From assembly GCA_900317885.1 (NCBI GenBank), contig ONIM01000011.1, forward strand, positions 22,136-86,135: a DNA stretch of 64,000 nt, read 5' to 3'. Both the position numbers and the translations under genes were made by a program. Under the pieces are notes generated by a model. That model ran no database searches. It was not told the DNA's origin and worked only from the letters and a program-made list of their open reading frames with translations. Numbering within the stretch: position 1 is the first letter of the stretch; the number at the start of each line of letters is the position of its first letter. Shown piece after piece: positions 30,203 to 40,055 of this stretch. The DNA comes from an uncultured Bacteroidales bacterium. Lineage in GTDB: Bacteria; Bacteroidota; Bacteroidia; Bacteroidales; Paludibacteraceae.

Positions 30203-31409
30203 GGCGAATGAGGGAAAGGAAGATGTTTTCAAACTGTTGCGCTTGGTATTGGCGGGTAAAGAGCTGTTTGAACTCCGTGTTCACCGGTTGGCGTGTGAAG
30301 CCCTTGGCTTTCCATTCGGCATATTTGTCCAGAATGAATGCTTGTATTTCTTGCACGGAGGAGGCCGCCAGGCCAGCGTTGGTCTCTTGGATGACCTCAG
30401 CCAGACACTCTTTATCCGAAGGAACGCAAAGTACGGGTTTTTCTACACCCAAAGCCTCGAAGAATTTCGTCGTCATAATGCCGTGCGGTCCCTTCTCGGT
30501 TGCCAGATGAGAAAGGACTAAAGCGATGCTGCATCCGTGCAGCAAGTGCGGTATGTCCCGTGTCGGCACATAGTCGTGGTAATGCATCGGAAGATGGCAG
30601 TGGTAGAGGGATGCAAGGTGCTGAATCGTCTCTTTTCCTTTTGTGTCGGTGTACCATTCCACGGAGAGATGTTCCATGGGAGGCAGCGTCGCAAGGGCTT
30701 GAATAAAGGGCTTGGGGTCCTGCAACTCCGATTCATAGATACGTCCGGTATAAAGGATGCGGAAAGTATCTGTCGGTATGTCGGAAGGCATGAACAAGCG
30801 GTTATCGTATCCGTTGTAGATCAGCGAAGTGTGCGGATTGATTTGGCTTATAAAATCCACGTGCCACGGAGAGACGGTAGTCACGCTGTCGGCCTGTCGA
30901 ACGATCGTATTTCTTCTCCGGATATGTATATCTCTGTAGATTCGTCTGAAGGGTCTTGTCCACCATTGCCGGTGCGACTGATACTGGCTGTTCGGCGCTT
31001 GTTCGTCCAGGTCGCGCAGGTCCACATGGAGAGGGATGTGTTTGGCATTGGCAACCGTTAGGGCTGCGCGCAGGGGGAAAGTAGAGAACGTCGTACAGAA
31101 GACCAGATCGTACTGTTTGTGCTCTGTGCCCTTCAGCAGCCATCGTGCAAAAGCCCGGTTTTTCCAGTCCGAGAGCAACGACCAGGCTGTTTTCAGCATC
31201 CAGTCCCAAGAGCGATTGCGGTAAAGCGGGCACTCGAAAATAGGGTAGTTGTGCTCAAAATCAAGCGGCACAAACTGCTCTGTATATACTTCGACGTCCC
31301 AGCCGTTCTGAACCAGGTATTCGCAAATACTGCGAAGACGAGGTGCAAAACTGGGTTTGCCGAAAGCATCGGCAACGACTAATATCCTATGTGATTTATT
31401 TGTCGGCAA
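30195..31409 (-). CDS. GT4-like glycosyltransferase
   Basis: The 404-residue protein has a two-domain GT-B layout. The N-terminal domain starts ILVVADAFGKPSFAPRLRSI, and the C-terminal domain shows FRILYTGRIYESELQDPKPF and FFEALGVEKPVLCVPSDKE. It is likely to act in assembly of a surface polysaccharide. No ATG is available near the family N-terminus; the best start is TTG at 31409, which overlaps the restored end of the upstream deacetylase by 14 bp. A longer reading is open upstream, but it runs through that gene in the wrong frame. Confidence 0.78.
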   Translation of the reverse strand: MPTNKSHRILVVADAFGKPSFAPRLRSICEYLVQNGWDVEVYTEQFVPLDFEHNYPIFECPLYRNRSWDWMLKTAWSLLSDWKNRAFARWLLKGTEHKQYDLVFCTTFSTFPLRAALTVANAKHIPLHVDLRDLDEQAPNSQYQSHRQWWTRPFRRIYRDIHIRRRNTIVRQADSVTTVSPWHVDFISQINPHTSLIYNGYDNRLFMPSDIPTDTFRILYTGRIYESELQDPKPFIQALATLPPMEHLSVEWYTDTKGKETIQHLASLYHCHLPMHYHDYVPTRDIPHLLHGCSIALVLSHLATEKGPHGIMTTKFFEALGVEKPVLCVPSDKECLAEVIQETNAGLAASSVQEIQAFILDKYAEWKAKGFTRQPVNTEFKQLFTRQYQAQQFENIFLSLIRHD

Positions 31410-32443
31410 TAAATTGAAGTATTTGCGAATACAACGATGCGTGGTAGGTCTCCGGCGTAATACGGTTGTTATGCCAGAGGAGGCAGAGGTCGCCGTGGTG
31501 GAGGGAGGGTCAGCGGCGTTAGTTCGTAGGTCTTGGGGTTGATCCAGCGCACGGCGCGCGAGGTCTGGAGACGGAAACCGATGTGATCCGGGAAACCCAT
31601 TGTGAAATCGTCGCGATAACCGGCGTCCACGAGGCGTTGCATCTGGTCGATAGAGCACCTTAAGTAATGCGCGCGATACATGCGGCTGTATTTGATTTTC
31701 GGCAGGTAGCCGTAGTAGCTGCCGTGTACGCCGAGGTAGGCGTTATTGTGCCGGAGCAGTTTCTTTAGGTGTCTCCAGTCAAAGCCGCGAAGGCAGTATT
31801 GCGGGTAGTCGTAGCCCCATCCGAAGGTATGCTTGACAAAATAAATCATATCGGCATTCGGTACCTTTGAATCCTGCTCTATGAACCACGGGAAGGTGTA
31901 AATCGGATCGTTGTGGATGTTCCAGATCGACCGCCAAACCTGTTTCCATTCGCCGCGAAGGATACCTCCTATTGCTCCGCGCAGATGGCGGTATTGGGAG
32001 ATCGAGTCGATGTCGTGGGTGAGGTATATATGTCCGAATCCTTCTTCCGGAAGCGGCAGGTTGAGTTGCTTGAGAACGAGTCGTGCGTACTCGTCCAGCC
32101 GCGGAATCAACAGACGGCTTTTGTAGGAGAGCATCGAGTCCTTGGCGGTAAATCGTCCGTGCTCGTCTCGTTTGGGATTGAGCAGTTCTTCCGCGCGGGA
32201 TGTGAAGAAGAAGGTCGAATAGACGATGTCCGTGCGGATGATTGTCTTGTCCTTTGCCGGCTGCTCTACCACGGGGCGTGTTAACTCCGGAACAATCAGG
32301 TCTTTGCCCAAATGTCCGTTAGGCACAATGATGAGGTCATAGGTCTCCAGCGCCTTCTCGTCGGCCGTGTACGCTACGCGTTTGGCGGCTTCTTCGTCTC
32401 CGTAGCAAAGCCACGTGATAAGGTAATTTACGATTTCGTTCAT
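31396..32443 (-). pseudogene. Polysaccharide deacetylase-like protein, frame-disrupted near the 3' end
   Basis: The first 310 residues read as a polysaccharide-deacetylase-family protein of surface-glycan loci: IYLTHDIDSISQYRHLRG holds the metal-site HDID, followed by GVHGSYYGYLP and FTMGFPDHIGFRLQTSRAV. After ELTPLTL (near 31510) the frame runs into PPPRRPLPPLA and stops at 31469. In another frame the sequence continues HHGDLCLLWHNNRITPETYH and ends FIADK at 31396, which looks like the family's genuine C-terminus. From memory of the family about 35 residues normally lie between these blocks, so an out-of-frame deletion is likely. It could be a real mutation or an assembly error. Confidence 0.72.
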
Positions 32444-32444
32444 A

Positions 32445-34286
32445 TTACTCTTCGCTTAAAATTTCCCATTCGTACATTTTTTGCTCTATCTGGTGTTTGA
32501 CAGATTCGTATCGTTGGAAGTTCTCTTGGGTCTGGTTCTCGGGGAGAGAGAGCAGTTGCTCCATCTCCGCCTGTTGTGTCTCGAGGGCAGCGATGGCCTC
32601 TTCGGTCTCGGCAATCTGTTTCTCTTTCTTGCGCCGCTCGGCAGCTGCGGCTTTCTGGGCAGCGTAGTCGAGTTTGGCATTCGAGGGCTCTACAGGGGCG
32701 TTACATTGGCTTTGACCGTCGGTTGACCGTCGGTTGACCGTCGGGATTGGACTTACTTTGGACCGTTCGAGGTCTTGAAGGGTTTCTATCTTTTTGGCAC
32801 GGAGGAAATCGTAAATTCCGCCGAGGTGTTCTTTGACTCTTCCGCCGCCGAATTCGTACACTTTCTCGACGAGTCCGTTGAGGAAATCGCGGTCGTGCGA
32901 GACGCAGATGACGGTTCCGTTAAAGTCCTGCAGGGCGGCTTTGAGGACATCTTTGGATTGCATGTCCAGGTGGTTGGTGGGCTCATCGAGGATGAGGAGG
33001 TTGCAGGGTTCGAGGAGGAGCCGTATCATCGCCAGGCGGCTTCGTTCGCCTCCGGAGAGGACTTTGACTTTTTTCTCGGACGCTTCGCCGCCGAACATAA
33101 AGGCGCCGAGTATGTCTCGGATCTTCGTACGTATGTCTCCGACGGCGACGTAGTCGATGGTGTCGAAGACGGAGAGGTTTTCGTCCAGCAGGGCTGCCTG
33201 GTTCTGGGCGAAATAACCGATCTTGACGTTGTGTCCGATTTTGAGGGTGCCCAGGTAGTCGAGCTGGCCCATGATGCACTTGACGAGTGTGGATTTACCT
33301 TCTCCGTTTTTGCCGACGAATGCCACTTTCTCGCCGCGGCGGATGGTGAAGGTGACGTCATGGAAGACGTTATGGTCGCCGAAATCCTTGCGCAGGTCCT
33401 CCACGATAAGCGGAAAATCGCCACTTCTCGGGGCCGGCGGGAAACGCAGGTTGAGTCGCGAGGTGTCTTCCAAATCCACCTCCAGCCGCTCGAGTTTCTC
33501 CAACTGCTTGATGCGGCTTTGTACTTGTACGGCTTTGGTGGCTTTATAGCGGAATCGCTCGATGAAGTCCTCTGTGTCCTGAATCATCTTCTGCTGGTTC
33601 TGGTAGGCGCGGACCTGTTGCTCGTGGCGTTCTTTCCGGAGTTCCACAAAACGGCTGTAATTGACGTTATAATCGTAGATGCGGCCGAGGGTTATTTCTA
33701 TCGTGCGTGGGCAGGTGTTGTCTATGAACGCGCGGTCGTGGGATACCATGAGTACGGCGGAAGGGCTGGTCTTGAGGAAGTCCTCGAGCCACTGGATAGA
33801 CTCGATGTCGAGGTGGTTCGTCGGCTCGTCAAGGAGCAGTAAGTCCGGATGAGACAAGAGGATTTTCGCCAACTCGATACGCATTCTCCATCCGCCGGAG
33901 AACTCTGAGCAGGGACGTTCAAAATCTTTGCGCTCGAATCCCAGACCGATGATGGTCCTGTCCATTTCTGCGATGAATCGCGCCTCATCCGTTTGTAGAT
34001 CGTCTTTTGCGCCTTTGTCCCGGACAGACATTACTTCTTCACGGAGGGTCTTGTCGTCCTGGAAGAGCATCACCTGCGGGAGGTAACCGATGGTCATGTC
34101 AGCGTCTTTGGCGATGCGTCCGGAGGTAGGCTGGTATTCTCCAGCGATGAGTCGCAGGAGGGTTGTTTTGCCGGCTCCGTTCTTGCCCACGAGCGCAATA
34201 CGCTCCTTTCGGTTGATGAGGAACGTAATGTCGTCCAGCACAGGGCGGGACGAAAACTCCATACTTACATGATCAATGGTTAACAT
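32445..34286 (-). CDS. ABC-F family ATPase
   Basis: The 613-residue protein has two nucleotide-binding domains and no membrane segment. Domain 1 shows LVGKNGAGKTTLLRLI, FSGGWRMRIELAKIL and LLLDEPTNHLDIES. Domain 2 shows FVGKNGEGKSTLVKCI, LSGGERSRLAMIRLL and LILDEPTNHLDMQS. ABC-F proteins act on the ribosome near the E site, either in translation elongation or in antibiotic protection; subtype cannot be settled here. A C-terminal coiled coil begins about residue 545. Residues about 509-528 (PIPTVNRRSTDGQSQCNAP) come from a family B repeat read in frame. The ATG abuts the stop of the WecA-like gene. Confidence 0.9.
   Translation of the reverse strand: MLTIDHVSMEFSSRPVLDDITFLINRKERIALVGKNGAGKTTLLRLIAGEYQPTSGRIAKDADMTIGYLPQVMLFQDDKTLREEVMSVRDKGAKDDLQTDEARFIAEMDRTIIGLGFERKDFERPCSEFSGGWRMRIELAKILLSHPDLLLLDEPTNHLDIESIQWLEDFLKTSPSAVLMVSHDRAFIDNTCPRTIEITLGRIYDYNVNYSRFVELRKERHEQQVRAYQNQQKMIQDTEDFIERFRYKATKAVQVQSRIKQLEKLERLEVDLEDTSRLNLRFPPAPRSGDFPLIVEDLRKDFGDHNVFHDVTFTIRRGEKVAFVGKNGEGKSTLVKCIMGQLDYLGTLKIGHNVKIGYFAQNQAALLDENLSVFDTIDYVAVGDIRTKIRDILGAFMFGGEASEKKVKVLSGGERSRLAMIRLLLEPCNLLILDEPTNHLDMQSKDVLKAALQDFNGTVICVSHDRDFLNGLVEKVYEFGGGRVKEHLGGIYDFLRAKKIETLQDLERSKVSPIPTVNRRSTDGQSQCNAPVEPSNAKLDYAAQKAAAAERRKKEKQIAETEEAIAALETQQAEMEQLLSLPENQTQENFQRYESVKHQIEQKMYEWEILSEE
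32701..32759. repeat. Family B phrase repeat, copy 1, inside the ABC-F gene
   Basis: A 59-bp element with three GGTTGACCGTC-like units and flanks TTACATTGGCTTTG and GGGATTGGACTTACTTT. It matches 54196-54254 at 55 of 59 positions. Confidence 0.88.
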
Positions 34287-34315
34287 TTAGACATTTACTA
34301 TTTGGTCATTTGCCA
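34283..34315 (-). repeat. AAATGGCAAATGACCAAATA phrase at the wecA 3' end
   Basis: On the minus strand TGGCAAATGACCAAATAG then TAAATGTCTAAATGT: imperfect tandem units that supply the last codons (MANDQIVNV) and the stop of the WecA-like gene and the ATG of the next gene. Confidence 0.55.
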
Positions 34316-35375
34316 TTTTCTTATTGAGGATGCGCCATAGGAGCATCGTGAGGACAGTAGCGAGCGCAAAATCGCATATCAGTAGCAGCCATATATTCCA
34401 GTTTCTGCCGAGGATAGCGAGGCCGATGAAGAGCACGCTGAACGACAGCAGGACGCAGGTCGTCTGGATGTGATTGAGACCGGTCCGGAGGAGCAGATGA
34501 TGGATATGATTCTTATCCGGCAGGAAAGGCGAACGATGTTGTTTGATGCGCGTGAGGCTGACCCGGATGGTGTCGAAAATAGGGATGGTCAGGACGCATA
34601 TAGCTACCGCCGGAGCCGCCGTCATCTCGAGCGCTGCCGGCACCTGATGGTAGGCGTTGATCTCGCAGAAATGGAAGACAAACGCCGTTAGCAGGTATCC
34701 CAAGAGCAGGCTTCCGGAGTCGCCCATGAAGATCTTTTCGCGGTTTCCGAAGACGTTATAGATGAAGAACACCGCCAATGACCCGACCATGCAAATGGCT
34801 AAAATCGACCAACTTACCTCACCCGCAAGGCCGAAATATACGGCGAAGAAAAGACAGTAGAGGATTCCCAGACCGCTTGCCAGGCCGTCAATACCATCAA
34901 TCAGGTTGACTGCGTTGATGATAGCTAACAGCACAAAGAGCGAGATCAAGTAACTGGGAATGACTCCAATCCCGGCGATGCCGAAGATGCCGTGGAGATG
35001 GGTGATACGCAGGTCCGCAAATCCGATGAGAGCAATACCTGCCAGGGTTTCTCCCAAGAGTTTTGCCAAAGGCGTCAGTACCAATACGTCGTCGATAAAT
35101 CCGACCGCCATGATTGCCAGCAGACCGATCATGAAAAACTGGCTTTGGCTCAACTGGTCGTACTCAAAGAGCAGGTACGTCAACATAAAACTGAAATAGA
35201 TATTCAGTCCGCCGATATTCGGCACTTCGCCCGTGTGGCTCATTCTTTTATTCGGGCGCACGACAAATCCTTTCGCCTTCGCGATACGGATCACGACAGG
35301 CATGCCGATTAATCCAAAGGCAAAACTGATAAGTCCGATGAGGTAACTATGGGAAATAAAAAATGTTTGTATCAT
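34287..35375 (-). CDS. WecA/TagO-like undecaprenyl-phosphate sugar-1-phosphate transferase
   Basis: The 362-residue polytopic membrane protein belongs to the MraY/WecA superfamily. Motifs include GFIDDVLVLTPLAKLLGE, NAVNLIDGIDGLASGLGI, the catalytic-loop FMGDSGSLLLGYLL and LPDKNHIHHLLLRTGL. It transfers an N-acetylhexosamine-1-phosphate from a UDP-sugar to undecaprenyl phosphate, starting O-antigen or capsule synthesis. The MraY-specific histidine-rich region is replaced by NHIHHLL, which favours WecA type. It overlaps the dehydratase gene by 4 bp, consistent with a shared glycan pathway. Confidence 0.88.
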   Translation of the reverse strand: MIQTFFISHSYLIGLISFAFGLIGMPVVIRIAKAKGFVVRPNKRMSHTGEVPNIGGLNIYFSFMLTYLLFEYDQLSQSQFFMIGLLAIMAVGFIDDVLVLTPLAKLLGETLAGIALIGFADLRITHLHGIFGIAGIGVIPSYLISLFVLLAIINAVNLIDGIDGLASGLGILYCLFFAVYFGLAGEVSWSILAICMVGSLAVFFIYNVFGNREKIFMGDSGSLLLGYLLTAFVFHFCEINAYHQVPAALEMTAAPAVAICVLTIPIFDTIRVSLTRIKQHRSPFLPDKNHIHHLLLRTGLNHIQTTCVLLSFSVLFIGLAILGRNWNIWLLLICDFALATVLTMLLWRILNKKMANDQIVNV

Positions 35376-37327
35376 TGTGGATCTAATTGCTCGTAAATAG
35401 AGTTGTTGCTGATGAATTCGGGTACTAATTGTTTCATGAGCGTCACGGTGGTGAAGGGCTTTGTGAGCCGGCTGGTCTTGATCAGTTCATCCACTTTGGA
35501 ATTAATTTCTTCAAAATCAAACTCCCTTACCCGTGCCACCATGATTTTCTCGTTGGCGGTCGGCAGAGTAGTCTCTTTCTGGTTGAGGAGTTCCTCATAG
35601 AGTTTCTCTCCCGGTCGGAGGCCCGTGAACTTGATCATTATATCTTTCTCCGGCGTGTAGCCCGCGAGGCGGATCATGTTTCTCGCGAGGTCGAGGATCT
35701 TAACCGGTTTGCCCATGTCGAAGACGAATATCTCTCCTCCGTCTCCTAATGTACTGGCCTCCATGACGAGGCAGCAGGCCTCCGGAATGGTCATGAAATA
35801 GCGGATGATATCCGGGTGGGTTACGGTAACCGGCCCTCCGGCGGCAATCTGTTTGCGGAAATACGGAATAACGGATCCGTTGCTGCCAAGGACGTTACCG
35901 AATCGCGTGGTGATGAATTTCGTGCAGTCGGGGTCTTTGGCGTGCAGTTTGCGGAAGAGCGACTGGACATAAATCTCCGCAATACGTTTGCTTGCTCCCA
36001 TGATATTGGTGGGGTTGACGGCTTTGTCGGTAGAGATCATGACAAACCGCTTCACGCCGTATTTGACCGCCATGTCCGCCATGTTTTTCGTCCCGGCTAC
36101 GTTAGCCTGGATCGCTTCGTTCGGGAAACTCTCCATGAGCGGCACATGCTTATACGCCGCGGCGTGATAGACGACATCCGGGCGCATCTCGCTGAAGACC
36201 TGTTCGATGCGTCCTCTGTTGCGTACGTCCGCGATAACCGGTATGAACCGGGCTTCGGGGAACTGTTTGTTGAGGTCCAGGACGAGGTCGTGCAAGGGCG
36301 ACTCCGCCATCTCCAGGAGGATAGTTACCTGTGGTGCGTATTGCTGAATCTGCCGCACCAGTTCGCTTCCTATGCTGCCGGCCGCACCGCTGACCAGAAC
36401 CACTTTGTTCCGGATGATCTGCCGGACGTTCTCCGTGTTGATGTCTATCTGCGGGCGTTCCAAGAGATCCTCAATGCGGATTGCTTCCACGCGTCCGATG
36501 CGCTGTGTGTCGATCTCGTCCAGATTATCCCACTGCGTGAAGTACGGAGTCGTGAGAATGCGGATGTTATGATCGATGAAGATCTGCAGGTCCTTTGCGG
36601 GGTCTATCTCCCGCATTTTCAGCGGGGAGATGATCACATGGTTTACTCCGTGACCGTTCATCCATTCGAATAATTTCTCATTCAGCGGGCGTACTCTCAG
36701 TCCCGCCAGATCGTACCCGTAACGCTCCTTCGCTCCGGCGATGAATCCGATAGGATGGTAGGGTATGTTTCCTGCCGAACGCAGCATTTTTGCGATAGCA
36801 ATACCCGCAGCCTGCGTCCCGTAAATCATCACGCGCGGAGTCGCCTGGTTGCGCTCCAGGGTCTCACTCAGCGTCTTGACGCCCACGCGAAGCGAGAAGA
36901 GCAATACGAACGAGGTAGGCACATAAACCGCAAGAACGGTATTCAGAATAGGATGCCATCCCGTGGAGTGATGTATCACGACATTTACCAATACCAATAC
37001 CAAGCCGGTGCAGATATTCGACAGCAGCACCTTGACGGTGTCGATAAAAGTCGAATACCGCAGGATACCCGAATAGGTATGGAAAACCCAGAAGGCGATG
37101 ATCTGTACAAGCATCACGATCAGGTATTGCACCCCGATGGGTACTATCTGATTGTTGAGATTAACGTAGTTCAGGAAACCACTACCGACCCATACGCTGA
37201 TCCAGAACGCGATCGTACAAAGCATCACATCCATCAGCAAAACGCCCCATCTCGGCAGATAAGTTACCTGCGGAATATGGGAGAAGATATCTGAGCTGCG
37301 CAGTTCGTTTAAATTATTTTTTCTCAT
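35372..37327 (-). CDS. WbpM/CapD-like nucleotide-sugar 4,6-dehydratase
   Basis: The 651-residue protein has four N-terminal membrane helices (about residues 30-150), a CoA-binding-like middle domain, and a C-terminal short-chain dehydrogenase domain. That domain shows VVLVSGAAGSIGSELVRQI, YHAAAYKHVPLMES and STDKAVNPTNIMGASKRIAE, the WbpM-type TDKA/MxxxK active-site region. These enzymes convert UDP-GlcNAc to 4-keto-6-deoxy sugars for surface glycans. The start [13 protein letters not shown] at 37327 overlaps the uvrA stop by 14 bp; an ATG seven codons earlier is possible. Confidence 0.88.
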   Translation of the reverse strand: MRKNNLNELRSSDIFSHIPQVTYLPRWGVLLMDVMLCTIAFWISVWVGSGFLNYVNLNNQIVPIGVQYLIVMLVQIIAFWVFHTYSGILRYSTFIDTVKVLLSNICTGLVLVLVNVVIHHSTGWHPILNTVLAVYVPTSFVLLFSLRVGVKTLSETLERNQATPRVMIYGTQAAGIAIAKMLRSAGNIPYHPIGFIAGAKERYGYDLAGLRVRPLNEKLFEWMNGHGVNHVIISPLKMREIDPAKDLQIFIDHNIRILTTPYFTQWDNLDEIDTQRIGRVEAIRIEDLLERPQIDINTENVRQIIRNKVVLVSGAAGSIGSELVRQIQQYAPQVTILLEMAESPLHDLVLDLNKQFPEARFIPVIADVRNRGRIEQVFSEMRPDVVYHAAAYKHVPLMESFPNEAIQANVAGTKNMADMAVKYGVKRFVMISTDKAVNPTNIMGASKRIAEIYVQSLFRKLHAKDPDCTKFITTRFGNVLGSNGSVIPYFRKQIAAGGPVTVTHPDIIRYFMTIPEACCLVMEASTLGDGGEIFVFDMGKPVKILDLARNMIRLAGYTPEKDIMIKFTGLRPGEKLYEELLNQKETTLPTANEKIMVARVREFDFEEINSKVDELIKTSRLTKPFTTVTLMKQLVPEFISNNSIYEQLDPQ

Positions 37328-40055
37328 GCTTATTAAGGATTTGGGCAAGGTACTTGCCGGTATAACTCTCTTTGCATTTACTAATCTCTTCCGGGGTGCC
37401 GGTGCAGACGATTTGTCCGCCCTCTTTTCCCCCTTCGGGACCTAAATCTATCACATGATCCGCCGCCAGAATGACCGCAGGGTTATGCTCGATGATGATG
37501 ACCGTGTGGCCTTTGCTGATGAGCCGGTTGAGGGCTTTGAGCAGCACTTCTATATCGCGGTGGTGCAGACCGGTTGTAGGTTCGTCAAAGACGAAGATGG
37601 TAGGTGTATCATTCTCTTGCGCGAGGAATGAGGCTAACTTCACACGCTGGCTCTCACCGCCGGAGAGGGTACTGCTGCTTTGTCCCAGTTGGATATATCC
37701 GATTCCTACTTCCTGCAGGGGCTTTAACTTCTGCACAATACGGCTGCATTCGGGGTCCTGAGAGAAGAAATCTATCGCCTGGTTCACGGTCATGCAGAGG
37801 ATGTCGTAGATGGATTTGTCGCGGTAGTGTACGTCGAGGATATCTTGTTTGAAGCGCTTGCCGTGGCATTGTTCGCACTCCAAGATCAAGTCCGCCATGA
37901 ACTGCATCTCAATGGTGATTGTTCCTTCTCCCTGGCATGTCTCGCACCGGCCTCCCGGGGTGTTGAAGGAGAAATGCGCAGGAGTGAAGCCCAACTGTTT
38001 GGCTAAGGGCTGCTCGGCGTAGAGCCGCCGGATCTCATCGTACGCCTTGAGGTATGTCACAGGGTTGCTGCGGCTCGAACGGCTGAGCGGGTTCTGATCG
38101 ACGAACTCAATATCTCTCATCAGATGGAGGCTGCCGCGGAGATGTCCGAAGTCGCCGGTGTGCTCCGTGAACACCGCTCCGTAGTGTTTCTTGAGGGCAG
38201 GGTAGAGGACCTTGCTTACCAGCGACGATTTGCCGCTGCCGCTCACGCCCGTAACCACGGTCATTACGTGCAGCGGGAAACGTACTGTCAGGTTCTTGAG
38301 GTTGTTCTCACACGCCCCTTCAATCTCAATATAGTTGCTCCAATGGCGTCTTTGCGCAGGTATCTCAAAGCGGAACTGATCCGGTCGCGGTTTGCCTTCA
38401 TAGACTACTTCGCCGCCATGTCTGCCAGCCGCCGGACCGATCTCGATGATGTGATCCGCTGCGGCGATGATATCTTCGTCGTGCTCCACGACGACAATCG
38501 TGTTACCTAAGTCGCGCAGCTGTTTGAGCACATGGATCAGCCTCTCTGTGTCCCGCGGGTGCAGACCGATGGAAGGTTCGTCCAATACATACAGCGAGCC
38601 TACCAGACTGCTACCTAAGGATTTAGCGATGCTGATTCGCTGACTTTCTCCTCCGGAGAGGGTTGTGCTTTGACGGTTGAGCGTGAGGTAACTTAGTCCG
38701 ACATCTTTCATGAACTGCAACCGGCTCTTGATCTCCGCGAGAACCATCTCTACCGTTTTTTCTTCCGTTTCGTTTAGTTGTAGCGCGTCGAACCACTCGT
38801 CCAATTCCGAGATGGGCATTGTGCAAAGCTGCTGTATGCTCTTTCCTCCGACGAGTACGTAACCTGCCTCTTTGCGCAGGTGCAAGCCGTTGCAGACAGG
38901 GCATGTCGTCTTGCCTTTGTAGCGCGCCAGCATCACTTTGTATTGCAGTTTTGAGAATTGCTCTTTCTCCAGTTCTTTGAAGAACTCATGCAAGCCTTTG
39001 AAATACCCGTTTCCGCTCCAAAGCAGTTGTTTCTGCTCCGGGCTCAGGGCATAGAAGGGCGTATGGATCGGGAAATCAAATTTCGCCGCATTGAAGATCA
39101 ACTCGTCCTGCCAGCTCTTCATCTTCTCGCTTTGCCAGCACGCGATAGCGCCTTCGTAGATTGTCTTGGACTTATCGGGAACCACCAGATCCGGATCAAT
39201 ACCCATCACCGTTCCCACTCCCTTACATTCCGGACAAGCGCCTATAGGACTGTTGAAGTCGAACAGATGTTCGCTGGGTTCTACGAACTGTATTCCGTCC
39301 GCTTCGAAACGCTCCGAGAACACTTTCTCCCGGTTGTTTACCCATACGCGGCACTCTCCGTTGCCCTCAAAGAAAGCAGTCTGGACGGAGTCCGCGAACC
39401 GGTTACTCGTTGCCTGCTCATGATCGACGACAATGCGATCTACCAACAGATATGCCTCATGTCCTTCGATCTTCTCCCATGTGCCTGCATCCAAGCGCAC
39501 GCTGTCTCCGTCAATCATCATTCGGCTGAAACCCTGGCTTTGCCATAAAGCCAGTTGCTCTTGCAGGGTCCGTCCATCCGGCAGCACAATAGGGCTCAGC
39601 AGGTACAGCCGCGCCCCCTCTTCTTGCGCTTCCATGTATTGCACGACATCGCGGATCGTATTTCTGCGCACCTCTTCTCCGCTCACGGGCGAGTAGGTGT
39701 GTCCTACGCGCGCGTACAATAATTTGAGATAATCGTATATCTCCGTGACGGTACCAACCGTGGAACGGGGATTGCGACTGGTTACTTTCTGTTGGATGGC
39801 AATAGCCGGCGGGATGCCTTCAATTTTCTCCACCTCCGGCTTTTGCATTCGTCCCATGAATTGCCGCGCGTAGGCGCTAAGGCTCTCCACATATCTTCGC
39901 TGGCCTTCCGCATACAAGGTGTCGAACGCCAGCGAACTCTTGCCGCTGCCGCTCACACCTGTTATAACCACCAGTTTGTTGCGGGGGATATCTACCGATA
40001 TATGTTTCAGGTTATGGGTGTCTGCCCCTTCTATGTGAATAAAATCACTCTCCAC
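37314..40055 (-). CDS. uvrA: Excinuclease ABC subunit A
   Basis: The 913-residue nucleotide-excision-repair protein scans DNA for lesions as a dimer with UvrB. Both ATPase halves are present: [15 protein letters not shown] and later [15 protein letters not shown], with signatures [12 protein letters not shown] and [12 protein letters not shown]. Zinc-binding cysteines appear in [14 protein letters not shown] and [16 protein letters not shown]. No ATG precedes the conserved [17 protein letters not shown] take the GTG at 40055 ([10 protein letters not shown]), which overlaps the stop of the upstream gene by 11 bp. It is unusual to find it directly upstream of a surface-glycan dehydratase with a 14-bp overlap. 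Confidence 0.95.
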   Translation of the reverse strand: MESDFIHIEGADTHNLKHISVDIPRNKLVVITGVSGSGKSSLAFDTLYAEGQRRYVESLSAYARQFMGRMQKPEVEKIEGIPPAIAIQQKVTSRNPRSTVGTVTEIYDYLKLLYARVGHTYSPVSGEEVRRNTIRDVVQYMEAQEEGARLYLLSPIVLPDGRTLQEQLALWQSQGFSRMMIDGDSVRLDAGTWEKIEGHEAYLLVDRIVVDHEQATSNRFADSVQTAFFEGNGECRVWVNNREKVFSERFEADGIQFVEPSEHLFDFNSPIGACPECKGVGTVMGIDPDLVVPDKSKTIYEGAIACWQSEKMKSWQDELIFNAAKFDFPIHTPFYALSPEQKQLLWSGNGYFKGLHEFFKELEKEQFSKLQYKVMLARYKGKTTCPVCNGLHLRKEAGYVLVGGKSIQQLCTMPISELDEWFDALQLNETEEKTVEMVLAEIKSRLQFMKDVGLSYLTLNRQSTTLSGGESQRISIAKSLGSSLVGSLYVLDEPSIGLHPRDTERLIHVLKQLRDLGNTIVVVEHDEDIIAAADHIIEIGPAAGRHGGEVVYEGKPRPDQFRFEIPAQRRHWSNYIEIEGACENNLKNLTVRFPLHVMTVVTGVSGSGKSSLVSKVLYPALKKHYGAVFTEHTGDFGHLRGSLHLMRDIEFVDQNPLSRSSRSNPVTYLKAYDEIRRLYAEQPLAKQLGFTPAHFSFNTPGGRCETCQGEGTITIEMQFMADLILECEQCHGKRFKQDILDVHYRDKSIYDILCMTVNQAIDFFSQDPECSRIVQKLKPLQEVGIGYIQLGQSSSTLSGGESQRVKLASFLAQENDTPTIFVFDEPTTGLHHRDIEVLLKALNRLISKGHTVIIIEHNPAVILAADHVIDLGPEGGKEGGQIVCTGTPEEISKCKESYTGKYLAQILNKHEKK

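Noticed and set aside
31410-31658. Extended N-terminus of the GT4-like protein (MLYRPDATPRGRR onward)
   Set aside because: It is rich in Arg/Pro/Ser, lies wholly inside the deacetylase gene in another frame, and has no counterpart in the glycosyltransferase family.
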